A stretch of DNA of 32,000 nt from Hoeflea sp. BRH_c9 (GCA_000961635.1 LADQ01000263.1:1-32000); one strand, 5' to 3'. Shown: positions 1-7,932, numbered from the stretch's first letter. Numbers and translations are program-made. Notes: generated by a model from the letters alone, not told the origin.

Positions 1-402
1 GTGGCGGCCTTCGCCGCCGGATCGCTGATGCCGTCGCTGCTGGGAGGCGTGGTGGCGCGGCATGGGGTGGTGTCGGCCTATGGCGCGGTGCTGCTGTTTT
101 CAGGACTGGGCCTGATTCAGGTGGATCTGACCGATCCAAGCCTTGCCGCCGAGATTGCGCTGGCCGCTTTCATCCTGCTCGCCTGCGTGGCGGTTCTCGC
201 CATCGCCGGCGCTGAAAACCGGCTGGTCCGGCGCCTGGCCTATTTCGCCTTTGCCTGCGAGACGCTCTATGTGGTGAGCGTAACCCTGTCGACGCTGCTC
301 GGCAGTTCCAGTTTCCTGTTCGTGGGCGGCGTGGTGCTGGCCATCCTCGCCTATGCGGTGATGAAGATCGAGAAACGCTTCAAGGCCGGGGAGGGCCGGT
401 GA
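1..402 (+). CDS. DUF2157-like integral membrane protein, C-terminal part (cut by window start)
   Basis: The reading frame is open from the first base and ends at TGA 400-402, so the true start lies outside the window. The 133 visible residues are very hydrophobic, with about four membrane-spanning stretches and a short basic cytoplasmic tail (KIEKRFKAGEGR). No catalytic motif is visible. The next gene encodes a GDYXXLXY-family protein. DUF2157/DUF4401-type membrane proteins are commonly found directly upstream of that family, and this is the main reason for the name. The stop codon overlaps the next start (TGATG), so the two are probably translated together. Function unknown; family assignment is moderate because only the C-terminus is seen. 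Confidence 0.6.
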   Translation: MAAFAAGSLMPSLLGGVVARHGVVSAYGAVLLFSGLGLIQVDLTDPSLAAEIALAAFILLACVAVLAIAGAENRLVRRLAYFAFACETLYVVSVTLSTLLGSSSFLFVGGVVLAILAYAVMKIEKRFKAGEGR

Positions 403-1001
403 TGATGGCTTGGGCTCAGATCTTGCGCCGGCAGCTCAACCCGGTGATCGCGGCGATTGTGTCGGCCGTGGTGCTGATCGGCATGCTGGGTTACATGATC
501 CAGGCCCGCGCCGCGATCCTGCGGGAGGGCACAGAGATCATTCTCAAGACCAGCCCGGTTGATCCGCGCGACCTGATGCGGGGCGATTATGTCAGGCTCG
601 CCTATGACATTTCGGTGATGGATGGCGCGCTTTTCAAGGGCGACTGGCCGAAGCAAAGCAGGCTTGCGCCGGTGTGGCTGACGCTGGAACCCGGGGAAGA
701 CGGAGTGGCCAGTGTCACATCCGTGAGCCTGGAAAAGCCGGACCCCGGAAGCGCCACGGCGGTGTATCTCAAGAGCCAGCCGGTCTGGCTCTACGAATCC
801 GACCGCGGCAAAGCGACCAGCCTGTCTCTCAGCTTCGGCATCGAACGCTATTATGTGCCGGAAGGCGAGGGGCTGGAGATCGAGGATGCTCGCAACGACC
901 AGCGCACGACGGTGGCCGTGCGCGTCTCCGAGGATGGCGAGGCACAGATCGCGCGGCTGATGATCGATGGCGAAACGCTGTACGAAGAGCCGTTGTACTG
1001 A
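402..1001 (+). CDS. GDYXXLXY-domain membrane-anchored protein
   Basis: This 199-residue protein has one N-terminal transmembrane segment (about residues 13-33), then a soluble domain. The family signature reads GDYVRLAYDIS at about residues 66-76, preceded by the typical 'PVDPRDLMRGDY' context. The family is defined by that motif; its biochemical role is not known. Three in-frame starts exist (GTG 399, ATG 402, ATG 405). ATG 402 was chosen because a GGGGAGGG ribosome-binding site lies about 7 bases upstream and the codon overlaps the upstream stop. It forms a two-gene unit with the DUF2157-like gene, and nothing ties it to the T6SS genes further right. Confidence 0.85.
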   Translation: MMAWAQILRRQLNPVIAAIVSAVVLIGMLGYMIQARAAILREGTEIILKTSPVDPRDLMRGDYVRLAYDISVMDGALFKGDWPKQSRLAPVWLTLEPGEDGVASVTSVSLEKPDPGSATAVYLKSQPVWLYESDRGKATSLSLSFGIERYYVPEGEGLEIEDARNDQRTTVAVRVSEDGEAQIARLMIDGETLYEEPLY

Positions 1002-1068
1002 GACGGGCAGCGGCCAGATCCCGGGGCGGCGAAGCTCTCCAAAACCTTGGGCCGCAAGGTGATTTTGC

Positions 1069-1097
1069 TTTGATCGCCGCCGGTCGGGTGCTATAGA
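1069..1097 (+). promoter_or_regulatory. Putative promoter of tRNA-Leu
   Basis: A -35-like TTTGAT/TTGATC (1069-1075) and a -10 TATAGA (1092-1097) are separated by 16-17 bases. They lie about 42 bases upstream of the mature tRNA 5' end, which gives a short leader. Inferred from sequence only. Confidence 0.55.
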
Positions 1098-1138
1098 CCG
1101 CCCAGTTCAGGGCCACCATATGCGTGCGCCATGGCAGT

Positions 1139-1223
1139 GCGGGTGTGGCGGAATTGGTAGACGCACTTGGTTTAGGTCCAAGCGCCGAGAGGCTTGGGGG
1201 TTCGAGTCCCTTCACCCGCACCA
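1139..1223 (+). tRNA. tRNA-Leu (anticodon UAG)
   Basis: An 85-nt class II tRNA. The acceptor stem GCGGGTG (1139-1145) pairs with CACCCGC (1213-1219), followed by A and an encoded CCA (1221-1223). The D arm carries GGAATTGGTAGACGC. The anticodon stem CTTGG/CCAAG encloses loop TTTAGGT (1171-1177) with anticodon TAG at 1173-1175, which reads CUA leucine codons. The long variable arm typical of leucine tRNAs and a TTCGAGTC T-loop follow. The gene is complete and convergent with the minus-strand effector operon that ends 46 bases downstream. Confidence 0.97.
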
Positions 1224-1242
1224 GATCTGGCTCAAATTTGAG
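1221..1242. repeat. Two adjacent perfect palindromes at the tRNA 3' end
   Basis: CCAGATCTGG (1221-1230) and CTCAAATTTGAG (1231-1242) abut each other. The first begins with the CCA of the tRNA. They fill the 46-base space between two convergent transcription units and could fold into small hairpins acting in both directions, but neither is GC-rich or followed by a T tract. The palindromes are seen directly; any role is inference. Confidence 0.5.
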
Positions 1243-1269
1243 ATGCGTGGTGCTGTCGGCGATCTGACA

Positions 1270-2028
1270 TCACAGTGCCACTGCGACAACGCTGCCGTCC
1301 GCCGCCCGAAAGCGCAGGCAGCGGTCGAAACCGCCGACATCCATATTGCGGTACAGGCAGGATTCCGTGAGTGCGGAGAAGGGATTTATCTCGATAAGTG
1401 ATATGGCATTGCTTGTATCGGGAATGGCCCAGACATCGATCACCGCATCTTCCAAATGCGATATGTCGATGAATGCCGCGGCGAAAGCATTGAGCGAGTG
1501 GACAAGGTCGCGGCGGTTCGCTTCGATCCCGGGGAATATGTCATTTGCATAATACTGGGAAATCCCGATCACCTGCCGCTTACGGATGAACATCCTGAAT
1601 TCAGATTCCGGTGGGATTACTCGCCACTGGCGCAAATGCAGCCACGCGCCTTCCTTCGTCATCGCATGCCGGATCAGCGCCTTGGCAATCCGGGGATCGT
1701 CGCGTGTCATCACCTTCATCAGATCGCGAAAAGAGCAAATTGGCTCGTTGACGATCATGCTGGCTTTCCAACTCGCATAACCAAGGCGGGGCATGGCGCC
1801 GTCGGGCATCTGCTTCAATGCCCCACTTGCCTCCCTTACGAACCTTTCGGACAATTCGCCGCCGCCGACATCACCGAAATAATCCCGAAACAGCCGGCAA
1901 TGGCTTCCAAGCACCAGCACATCGCCGGGGTCCAACTCCACGCTGATCGTTGGCGCCGCCAATTTGGCGACGTCAACAGGCCAGTTTTCAATGAATGTCG
2001 CCGCAATTGCACTCGGAAAGGCCAACAT
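1270..2028 (-). CDS. Cdc123/D123-like ATP-grasp protein
   Basis: A 252-residue protein resembling the eukaryotic translation-factor chaperone Cdc123/D123, an ATP-grasp fold that helps assemble eIF2. Family landmarks seen in order: PRLGYASWKAS (80-90, supplying a lysine), the RQWRVIPPESEFRMF block (133-147), the VIGISQYY strand (153-160), and the metal-binding end LIEINPFSALTES (211-223), which matches the family's 'LIDFNPFG..TDS' with E213 and N215 in place of Asp and Asn. It is the last gene of the minus-strand operon that starts with VgrG, 72 bases after the SUKH gene. A ribosome-binding site (AAAGGAA) precedes the ATG. Role here is unknown: a second immunity factor, a modifier of the toxin, or a second effector are all possible. 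Homology is fairly sure, function is not. Confidence 0.8.
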   Translation of the reverse strand: MLAFPSAIAATFIENWPVDVAKLAAPTISVELDPGDVLVLGSHCRLFRDYFGDVGGGELSERFVREASGALKQMPDGAMPRLGYASWKASMIVNEPICSFRDLMKVMTRDDPRIAKALIRHAMTKEGAWLHLRQWRVIPPESEFRMFIRKRQVIGISQYYANDIFPGIEANRRDLVHSLNAFAAAFIDISHLEDAVIDVWAIPDTSNAISLIEINPFSALTESCLYRNMDVGGFDRCLRFRAADGSVVAVAL

Positions 2029-2100
2029 CGCTTCCTTTCGCCTGGGGTTTCGGGGTGAGGGCCGGCAAACTCAAACGGGTCTCCAGATCATCGTCGCCCG

Positions 2101-2643
2101 TTAAAAGTCGAACCTCCTCTCCAACGGTTCTTGTCCTGGCAAACGCCAATAGGCATCGCCGTCGCCGGCATCATTCTCGAAGAGGCTTTCGATAAAAGCC
2201 CGGAAAGAGGCGGCCTGCGGCCAGATGCGGGTGTTGCCACCGTGCCCCCATGCATCAAGCGAATGCAGCCAGGCGTAGATGCGGCCATGATCCTCCGGCC
2301 GGACGGAAAGGAGCAGTTCCAGCCCTCCGGGATCCGCGCCAATGAAGATCATGTCCGGCGGCGTGGCCGCACTGAAAACCTTTTGATCCCAAATCTCCTC
2401 GACATAATTCCATCCATAAAGTGGATCGAGAAAGGTCACCGGTTCATCGGAGGGGTAGATCTCCAGAGGTATCTGGTAGCGGAACATCAGGGGAAATGGC
2501 CTACCGCCGTTGAATTTGCGCATGAAGGCGCGATAGTCATCCGGCAGGCGCCGTCCGGTCCGCTGCTCCCAGGCCTCGATTGCCGGGCCGGGGTCGCCCA
2601 CGTCTTCCCATTTGCCATCCACCGGCAGAATAAGTCTTTCCAT
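2101..2643 (-). CDS. SMI1/KNR4 (SUKH) family immunity protein
   Basis: A 180-residue soluble protein with no signal peptide or membrane segment. SUKH hallmarks are visible: the N-terminal 'AIEAWEQRTGRRLPDDYRAF' helix-strand block followed by MRKFNGG (about 24-49), and the central strand pair FIGADPGGLELLLS (about 100-113) followed by a GRIYAW strand. SUKH proteins are the most widespread immunity family of polymorphic toxin systems and often neutralise nucleases. It sits 73 bases downstream of the WHH nuclease gene on the same strand, which fits a cytoplasmic antidote to a nucleic-acid-cleaving toxin. The start is set by a GGAG site 6-7 bases before the ATG. The pairing with the toxin is inferred from position and family. 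Confidence 0.88.
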   Translation of the reverse strand: MERLILPVDGKWEDVGDPGPAIEAWEQRTGRRLPDDYRAFMRKFNGGRPFPLMFRYQIPLEIYPSDEPVTFLDPLYGWNYVEEIWDQKVFSAATPPDMIFIGADPGGLELLLSVRPEDHGRIYAWLHSLDAWGHGGNTRIWPQAASFRAFIESLFENDAGDGDAYWRLPGQEPLERRFDF

Positions 2644-2716
2644 CTCTAGCTCCGTTGGTCGACGTCATGACATTGCATACATTGCCGGCGGCCTTCGCCC
2701 TTCCTTGGCACGTTGC

Positions 2717-3565
2717 CTAGAACTCGGTTGCGTTCGATCCCGTGTAGAGCGAAGCTCCCCCCATGTGGGGCGTCGAGGCCCCGCCACCGGTCGCGTGAAC
2801 ACTTTTCGGAATGAGTTGCATGGTTACGCCGTCCTGATTGTGGTGCCAGGTATGCGTGGTCGGGCGTCGCCAGTTCGGATCACCCAGGCTTTCCCGCATC
2901 GCCTTGTCGGCCGCAGTAAAATCCGTCGTGTGGTTGCCGCGCATCGGGATTTCCACGTTGCCGGACGAATGCGGCCCATACTCAGGAAATCCGCCCTTGT
3001 ATTCAACAGGCGGCCCGCCATTCGCGGGCTGCCAGACACTGTCGCCACGGTCCCCGACCCAATTCCCGTTGGGGCCGTCCGTGGGCGTATTTGCATATTG
3101 CGGCCCTTTGAGAGGCGCTTTCGCATCACGGCATGCCTTAGTCGTGCACGATTTGATCGCCTTGTCATAATCAGCCCGTCGCGCCTGGGCCAGGTCGTCC
3201 CAGTATTTCAGCGCAATTTCGCGGGTCCGTTTAAACTGACGGCTCATCGCCGTTCGCGCAACATCAAGTGCTTTGCGAATATCGTTGAGCCTGTTGCCGA
3301 TCTTGGTCGCTTTGGCGGCATCGCCGACAAGAGGCACAAAACCGATCACGTCAAACAAAGCGCCGCCCCAATCCTGGGTGATAAGCGATTTTCCGAGCGA
3401 AACGATGTCGACGGCGGTTCCGGCAGGCGGCGGTAATGCGCCACCCGCCGCCAGTGCGGCATCAGCGGCCAGTTCTCCGTATTTTGAACCCATCTGCTGA
3501 AGCTCGGAATAGGCTGTCCGAGTCTGCGTGACATCAATTCCGCTGGATGAAAGCCGATTACCCAT
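2717..3565 (-). CDS. T6SS cargo effector with C-terminal WHH (HNH/ENDO VII) nuclease domain
   Basis: A 282-residue probable antibacterial nuclease. The C-terminus carries W240-H241-H242 in 'THTWHHNQDGVTMQLIP', then H257 and H267, the pattern of the WHH branch of the HNH/ENDO VII nucleases found as toxin domains. The N-terminal half has a hydrophobic pretoxin-like segment (about 47-83, including GFVPLVGDAAKA), a short basic helix, then a proline/glycine-rich linker before the nuclease. It has no RHS repeats, PAAR domain or signal peptide, so it is probably a cargo effector delivered through the DUF4123 adaptor encoded just upstream, whose stop overlaps this start by 8 bases. The SUKH gene follows as likely immunity. 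Whether the substrate is DNA or RNA cannot be told from sequence. Confidence 0.85.
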   Translation of the reverse strand: MGNRLSSSGIDVTQTRTAYSELQQMGSKYGELAADAALAAGGALPPPAGTAVDIVSLGKSLITQDWGGALFDVIGFVPLVGDAAKATKIGNRLNDIRKALDVARTAMSRQFKRTREIALKYWDDLAQARRADYDKAIKSCTTKACRDAKAPLKGPQYANTPTDGPNGNWVGDRGDSVWQPANGGPPVEYKGGFPEYGPHSSGNVEIPMRGNHTTDFTAADKAMRESLGDPNWRRPTTHTWHHNQDGVTMQLIPKSVHATGGGASTPHMGGASLYTGSNATEF

Positions 3566-4673
3566 GTCGCTTCTGATCTTTGCGTGAAATCATTTCCGGA
3601 TACCAATATCGGTCATCGGCGTTCATGATCGCGTCAGCCGCCAGTTGTCTGTCGACATCATAATAGGCCGCAATCTTGGCGGGACCGTCCATCTTCTCGT
3701 CATAGGTAATTTCCTTAAATCCGGGCGAGAGAAAGAAATTTGGGCCTATGGTCCACATCAGCGTGACGAAATGCGCCTGTGACTGCGAATCTCTCAAGCC
3801 AAAACTTTTCGCGTACCGGCGTCCATTCAGCACCATCTCGCGTTTGCCTTCGTCAGAAACCGCGTAGTAATACTCAGCCAGTTTGTGCCTCATGAATTCT
3901 TCCACATACCAATAGGAAAATTTCGCGTCGGGGTCCAGTTTTGCTGCATTCAGGGCCTGGATTTGCCGGGGGCGGATCCGTAGCCAGCCGGGAGGCAATG
4001 GCGGCAAAATGGCGGGGCGGGCAAAGACAATGAAACCGTTCTCATCGACTTTTTCGTCTTGTGGTGAAGGGGTGTTGCTCTGGTCGGAGGAGAGCACAAT
4101 CGCCAGCGCCTCGCCAAACAGGCGCGAGACCTGATGGGCATCCAATATGGGCAAGACCATTTCCATGACGCTCGAATCAGCGTGGCGGAAGACGACGAGA
4201 TCATAACGTCGTGGCTTTGGCTGCGGAGGGTGCTCATGCGAGTGGTGGTCGTGGCCGTGATCGGCAGGTCCAGTATCCGCGGTATCCAGGGCTTCTGCCT
4301 CTTCATCCTCGTCAGGCGAATCGGACTCCGGCTCGGTCGGAATTTCCACCATGTTGATGGTGCGTAGATGCTCATAGATGGCCTCCCCGGGGTCTTTTCC
4401 GTCATCGGGCCAAACCCACCAGACCACGGCCGGTTTGTCTCCAACGATGGCGAGCAGGCGCCGCGCAGCGCCGCGATCGGGGAGTTCGACGAGATGCGGG
4501 CCCGCAGCATCCATGTTCTTGCCGAGCTCATCGAGATAGAGCGGCCGGTAGGGCAGGCCTGCATCGGTCAAATTCGTCTGCAGTTCATCGAAATGGGCGG
4601 CATCGACCACCGCGTATTTGCGGCCCTTGATCGGATCCAGTAGCGCGATCAATGCTTCCCTGCGATCCGCCAT
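3558..4673 (-). CDS. DUF4123 T6SS effector adaptor/chaperone
   Basis: A 371-residue protein of the DUF4123 family, adaptors that load a specific effector onto a cognate VgrG. The N-terminal domain shows the family pattern 'KYAVVDAAHFDELQTNL...PYRPLYLDEL...GPHLVEL' (19-64), followed by the VVWWVWPDD strand. An unusual acidic then histidine-rich insertion occupies about residues 113-156 (six His between 139 and 148), before the second half resumes at YDLVVFRHADSSVMEMVLP. The start at 4673 was preferred over an upstream in-frame ATG (4724) because it starts 2 bases after the PAAR stop and gives the normal family N-terminus. Being between PAAR and the WHH toxin makes that toxin its likely client. 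Confidence 0.88.
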   Translation of the reverse strand: MADRREALIALLDPIKGRKYAVVDAAHFDELQTNLTDAGLPYRPLYLDELGKNMDAAGPHLVELPDRGAARRLLAIVGDKPAVVWWVWPDDGKDPGEAIYEHLRTINMVEIPTEPESDSPDEDEEAEALDTADTGPADHGHDHHSHEHPPQPKPRRYDLVVFRHADSSVMEMVLPILDAHQVSRLFGEALAIVLSSDQSNTPSPQDEKVDENGFIVFARPAILPPLPPGWLRIRPRQIQALNAAKLDPDAKFSYWYVEEFMRHKLAEYYYAVSDEGKREMVLNGRRYAKSFGLRDSQSQAHFVTLMWTIGPNFFLSPGFKEITYDEKMDGPAKIAAYYDVDRQLAADAIMNADDRYWYPEMISRKDQKRHG

Positions 4674-4675
4674 GG

Positions 4676-5059
4676 CTAGCCCTTCACGAAAGGCGCGCCA
4701 GAGTTGGCAGCGCTTTTCATGCATGGCTTGGTAACCTTGATGCCCAGCCCACCGCCGCTATCCCCGATCAGCACAGTGACCATCCCCGAGATGATCGCGC
4801 CGCCATGGGTGGTCATGTCGCCCATGCGGGCGGCGGGCAGGTTGTTGAACAGAACAGTCGCCGAGCCTTGCACGATTGCGTCCATCGCGGTGATGCAGAG
4901 CGCCTTGTCGCTGAGGCGGGCGGCGGGCAGGTTGCCAATCAGGATATTGGTCGAGCATGGGGGCAGGATCGGGCCGCCGACATGGGGAATCGGCGGCGTT
5001 GCCGGCGTCGACATCGGGCAGCTGTGCATGTCGGTCACGCGCGCGGCGGGTTTTGCCAT
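4676..5059 (-). CDS. PAAR-domain spike tip protein
   Basis: A 127-residue protein that should cap the VgrG trimer as the piercing tip. The literal PAAR motif occurs three times (residues 4-7, 45-48, 75-78), within KPAARVTDMHSCP, GNLPAARLSDKA and NNLPAARMGDMT. Candidate zinc ligands include H12, C14, H26, C35 and H85, by family analogy. The length is close to a bare PAAR domain, so it is not a PAAR-toxin fusion. It lies 76 bases after vgrG and 2 bases before the DUF4123 gene on the same strand. Confidence 0.93.
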   Translation of the reverse strand: MAKPAARVTDMHSCPMSTPATPPIPHVGGPILPPCSTNILIGNLPAARLSDKALCITAMDAIVQGSATVLFNNLPAARMGDMTTHGGAIISGMVTVLIGDSGGGLGIKVTKPCMKSAANSGAPFVKG

Positions 5060-5135
5060 ATGGCCCTTCCTCCTTCAGTCATGCCCTGCAGACCGGTCCG
5101 ATCCAGACCGCCCGGGAGCCTGAACATCGCCGTGG

Positions 5136-7199
5136 TCATTTCTCGTTCGACCTCGGATAGCGTTTGGCGTGCGGGCCCTTGTACTCCTCGGAACTGTCGG
5201 GGCTTTTCTTCGACACCTCGCTGCCGCTCATGGGGCCGCCGCCGCAGTTGACCCGGACAAGCAGTCCTTCGATCTGGACTCCGGTCTGGTCGATCTTGAC
5301 GAAGTTGCCGCCGACCTTGAGGCAGATCGAGGCGCCGGCCTCGACGACGATCGACATTCCCGCCTCGATGAAGTGGCTTATGCCCGACTGCTCGTGCGTC
5401 CTGCCACCTGCTTCCACCCGCACGTCGCCGCGCACCGTCAGATGCATGTCGGAACCGACTTCGGTCACCTGGTCAGCCCCGATCGTGGCATGGTCATTGC
5501 TGCCGATCGTGTGCACCTGCGAGCCGCCAATGGTGACGCTGCGGTCGCTGCCCACCACCTCGCGGTGCTTGCCGCCGACGGTCATGTCCTTGTCCTGGCC
5601 GATCGTCTGCGAGGCGGATTTGGCGATGTGGAAATCGCGGTTGCCGCCAACGTTCCAGGTCTCGTTGTCGAGAATGACGGAGTTGAGGTATTTCTGGCCG
5701 TGCAGGAAAATCTCTTCCTCGCCGGCCTCGTCCTCGAAACGGAGCTCATTGTAGCCGCCGGCCTTGTGCGAATCGGACTTGAAAGTGGAGCGGGTCTTGA
5801 ACTGGGGCAGGGAGTAGGGCGGCATGTTGTCGCCATTGTAGACGCAGCCGGTTACCAGCGGCCGGTCGGGATCGCCCTCCAGAAAGTCAACCATCACCTC
5901 CATGCCGATGCGCGGGATGATCATCCCGCCCCATTGCTTGCTGGCCCAGTTTTGCGCCACCCGGCAGCGCATCGATTGATCGTTGTTGCGGTCCCAGTGA
6001 AACCGCACCAGAATCCGGCCATATTCGTCGCAATCGATCTGCTCGCCTTCCTTGCCCACCACTTTGGCGGTCTGCGGTCCATGCACCAGCGGGCGCGGCG
6101 TCACCTGCATCGGCCGCAGATCCACCTCGCTGTCGAGAAATTCATACTGGCCTTCGTAGCTGTCCTCGCCGGTGGAGCCTGCGCCGGAGCGGTATTGCTG
6201 GGAGATGAAGCTGTGCTGGCAGCGCAGCACGACATATTCGGTGTTATATGTCTCGAAGGGATAGCCGGTCAGGTTGACCAGGCCGCCGGGAAACAGGGTG
6301 ACGCAATTGCCTGACGCCATGCATCGGTGGTCAAGCGCGGTTTCGGACTGCATCCTGATCTGCGCCACGGTGGTCCCGGCGCCGAGATCGATGTAGCGGC
6401 CTGGATAATCATAGATTTCCTTGTCGGCATGCTCGTAAGCAGCGGTGCCTTGCTGGTCGGCCTGCATCTTGGCGCCCGGATTCTTGAAATTGTAATCGCG
6501 GACGGTCACTTTTCCCGAGGTGAAGCGGCGTTCGGGAATGAAATGATGGATGCACTCGCTGGCCCGCCTGTCCTGTCCGGCCAGCGGCAGGTAAGGGCGG
6601 GAACCGCCCGGCGAGGCATCGCACTGGCTGGTGTTGTCGAACATGACAAGCTTGTGCGCGCCATCCGCATGGGTGAAATAGTAGCTAATGCCGTTTTCTT
6701 CCATAAGGCGGCACGCAAACGCCATATCGGTTTCGCGGTACTGCACACAATATTCGATTTTCTCGAACGGGCCGGCGCTGCGGTCATCGAAGTCGGCGAG
6801 CGCCCCATGCCGGCCGAAGACATCCGCGATGATGTCTGTGACGGTCTTGTCGTGATAAATGAAACAATCGGCGCGGTGTGACAGCAACCACAGCCAGGGC
6901 CGCAACACCAACCGGTAGCAATGAAAATGATCGCGAACGCCAAGCCATTGGGTCTCGGTCAGGATGCCGTCGAACTTGCGCTTGCCGCCGGACGTGCCGT
7001 GGATGGTCAACGTCACGTTCTTTCCGATGGCGTCGTCAAATTTCAGGTCACCCTGCATGCTCAGGGCTTCGATGCGGTACTCGAAGAGTTCGCTGACACC
7101 CTCCGAGCCGTCAAACCGCGACAAAACCAGCACGTCTTCGCCGAAGGGCGTTTCCAGGACGCCGGCGCGTTTGTCCTGCTTAAGAGTAACAGCTGTCAT
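5136..7199 (-). CDS. vgrG: VgrG/TssI spike protein
   Basis: A 687-residue T6SS needle-tip protein. The N-terminal gp27-like region begins MTAVTLKQDKRAG...LVLSRFDGSEGVSELFEY, with the typical VTLTIHG strand. The gp5-like OB domain is marked by GEQIDCDEYGRILVRFHWD and ends DFLEGDPDRPLVTGCVYNG. Next comes DUF2345-like repetitive beta-helix sequence (IGQDKDMTVGGKHREVVGSDRSVTIGG-type repeats). The C-terminus is short and hydrophilic with no toxin extension, so this VgrG is a carrier and not an evolved effector. The ATG at 7199 was chosen over a TTG at 7217 because a GGAGGGG site lies about 6 bases upstream of the ATG. It is the first gene of the minus-strand operon and lies back to back with the T6SS core operon. 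Confidence 0.96.
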   Translation of the reverse strand: MTAVTLKQDKRAGVLETPFGEDVLVLSRFDGSEGVSELFEYRIEALSMQGDLKFDDAIGKNVTLTIHGTSGGKRKFDGILTETQWLGVRDHFHCYRLVLRPWLWLLSHRADCFIYHDKTVTDIIADVFGRHGALADFDDRSAGPFEKIEYCVQYRETDMAFACRLMEENGISYYFTHADGAHKLVMFDNTSQCDASPGGSRPYLPLAGQDRRASECIHHFIPERRFTSGKVTVRDYNFKNPGAKMQADQQGTAAYEHADKEIYDYPGRYIDLGAGTTVAQIRMQSETALDHRCMASGNCVTLFPGGLVNLTGYPFETYNTEYVVLRCQHSFISQQYRSGAGSTGEDSYEGQYEFLDSEVDLRPMQVTPRPLVHGPQTAKVVGKEGEQIDCDEYGRILVRFHWDRNNDQSMRCRVAQNWASKQWGGMIIPRIGMEVMVDFLEGDPDRPLVTGCVYNGDNMPPYSLPQFKTRSTFKSDSHKAGGYNELRFEDEAGEEEIFLHGQKYLNSVILDNETWNVGGNRDFHIAKSASQTIGQDKDMTVGGKHREVVGSDRSVTIGGSQVHTIGSNDHATIGADQVTEVGSDMHLTVRGDVRVEAGGRTHEQSGISHFIEAGMSIVVEAGASICLKVGGNFVKIDQTGVQIEGLLVRVNCGGGPMSGSEVSKKSPDSSEEYKGPHAKRYPRSNEK

Positions 7200-7875
7200 C
7201 AACCCCTCCGCGACCAATGGCGGTCATGGCCGCATGCGATTGTCCGCAGGTTTTCGAGTTCGGCCCTGGCACATTCCCGATCGAAAACCCAACCATCTCC
7301 CAAATAATACTGGGTCATAAACTCGTTTTCGTCCAGTCCAACTGCTGTCCGGCACCGGCAAAAATGGAATAGCCAGTCGGAATGGCTGTCTGCTCAAGCA
7401 CCCGGCATTTTCGCCAAGCATGGCGCTGCATCCGCATCAGCTTCACATTGTTTAGTTTTGTTGGCAATTCCGAATAGACATTCACGATCATGAATAGGTC
7501 GCACAGTTTCAGGAATTTGCTGCGCAACCATGTCTTTTCCTTGAACAAATGGCTTGCCGGCGAGTGTTGGCCAAGTGTCCGCTTCGCGCGGGTCTCAATA
7601 CTGCCATTGAGCGTAGGGGAAGGATGCGGGGTATTCAAGCGATTGTCGTTTCAAAACCATCCCGCACGCCAGGCAACAGCCTGATGGCGCCTGCAGATCG
7701 TCTTTCTGGTGCCGGATTTCCGCCGGATGTCAAAGGTAAGCAGTCACTTTCGGACAAGTCGTGTCTCAATGCTGTAATGCCATCACTTGTGAGCCGGAGA
7801 AATATTTTGCCCCAACACTATATTTCAGTAGCGGAGTGACAGATCTGCAGGCGCGTTGCAGAAAGCATGGCGGCA
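7200..7875. other. Divergent intergenic region without a recognised gene
   Basis: About 680 bases separate vgrG (leftward) from the T6SS core operon (rightward). Short open frames exist here (for example 7315-7638 minus and 7549-7839 plus) but their translations look like random sequence, match no family I know and lack convincing ribosome-binding sites. No insertion-sequence ends, tRNA or repeat are visible. The vgrG ribosome-binding site lies at its left edge (about 7204-7210). It probably holds the control region for both operons; no clear leftward promoter was identified. Confidence 0.6.
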
Positions 7876-7904
7876 TTGACTTGGAATTTTCGTAATCCTA
7901 TAGT
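7876..7904 (+). promoter_or_regulatory. Near-consensus sigma70 promoter of the T6SS core operon
   Basis: TTGACT (7876-7881) and TATAGT (7899-7904) are separated by exactly 17 bases. The element lies 28 bases upstream of the OmpA-like start, with an AAGGAGG ribosome-binding site at 7918-7924. It is the best promoter match in the window and likely drives the whole rightward operon. No sigma54-type GG/GC element was found nearby. Confidence 0.75.
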
Positions 7905-7932
7905 TGCCACAGTTCTCAAGGAGGCTTCTGAC

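Noticed and set aside
5169-6314. Long open frame of 381 codons antisense to vgrG
   Set aside because: It is a shadow of the vgrG codons: the translation is Ala/Val/His-rich with no domain, while vgrG on the other strand is clearly coding.
7315-7839. Short open frames in the divergent intergenic region (7315-7638 minus, 7490-7684 plus, 7549-7839 plus)
   Set aside because: Translations look like random sequence, match no known family, overlap each other and lack good ribosome-binding sites.
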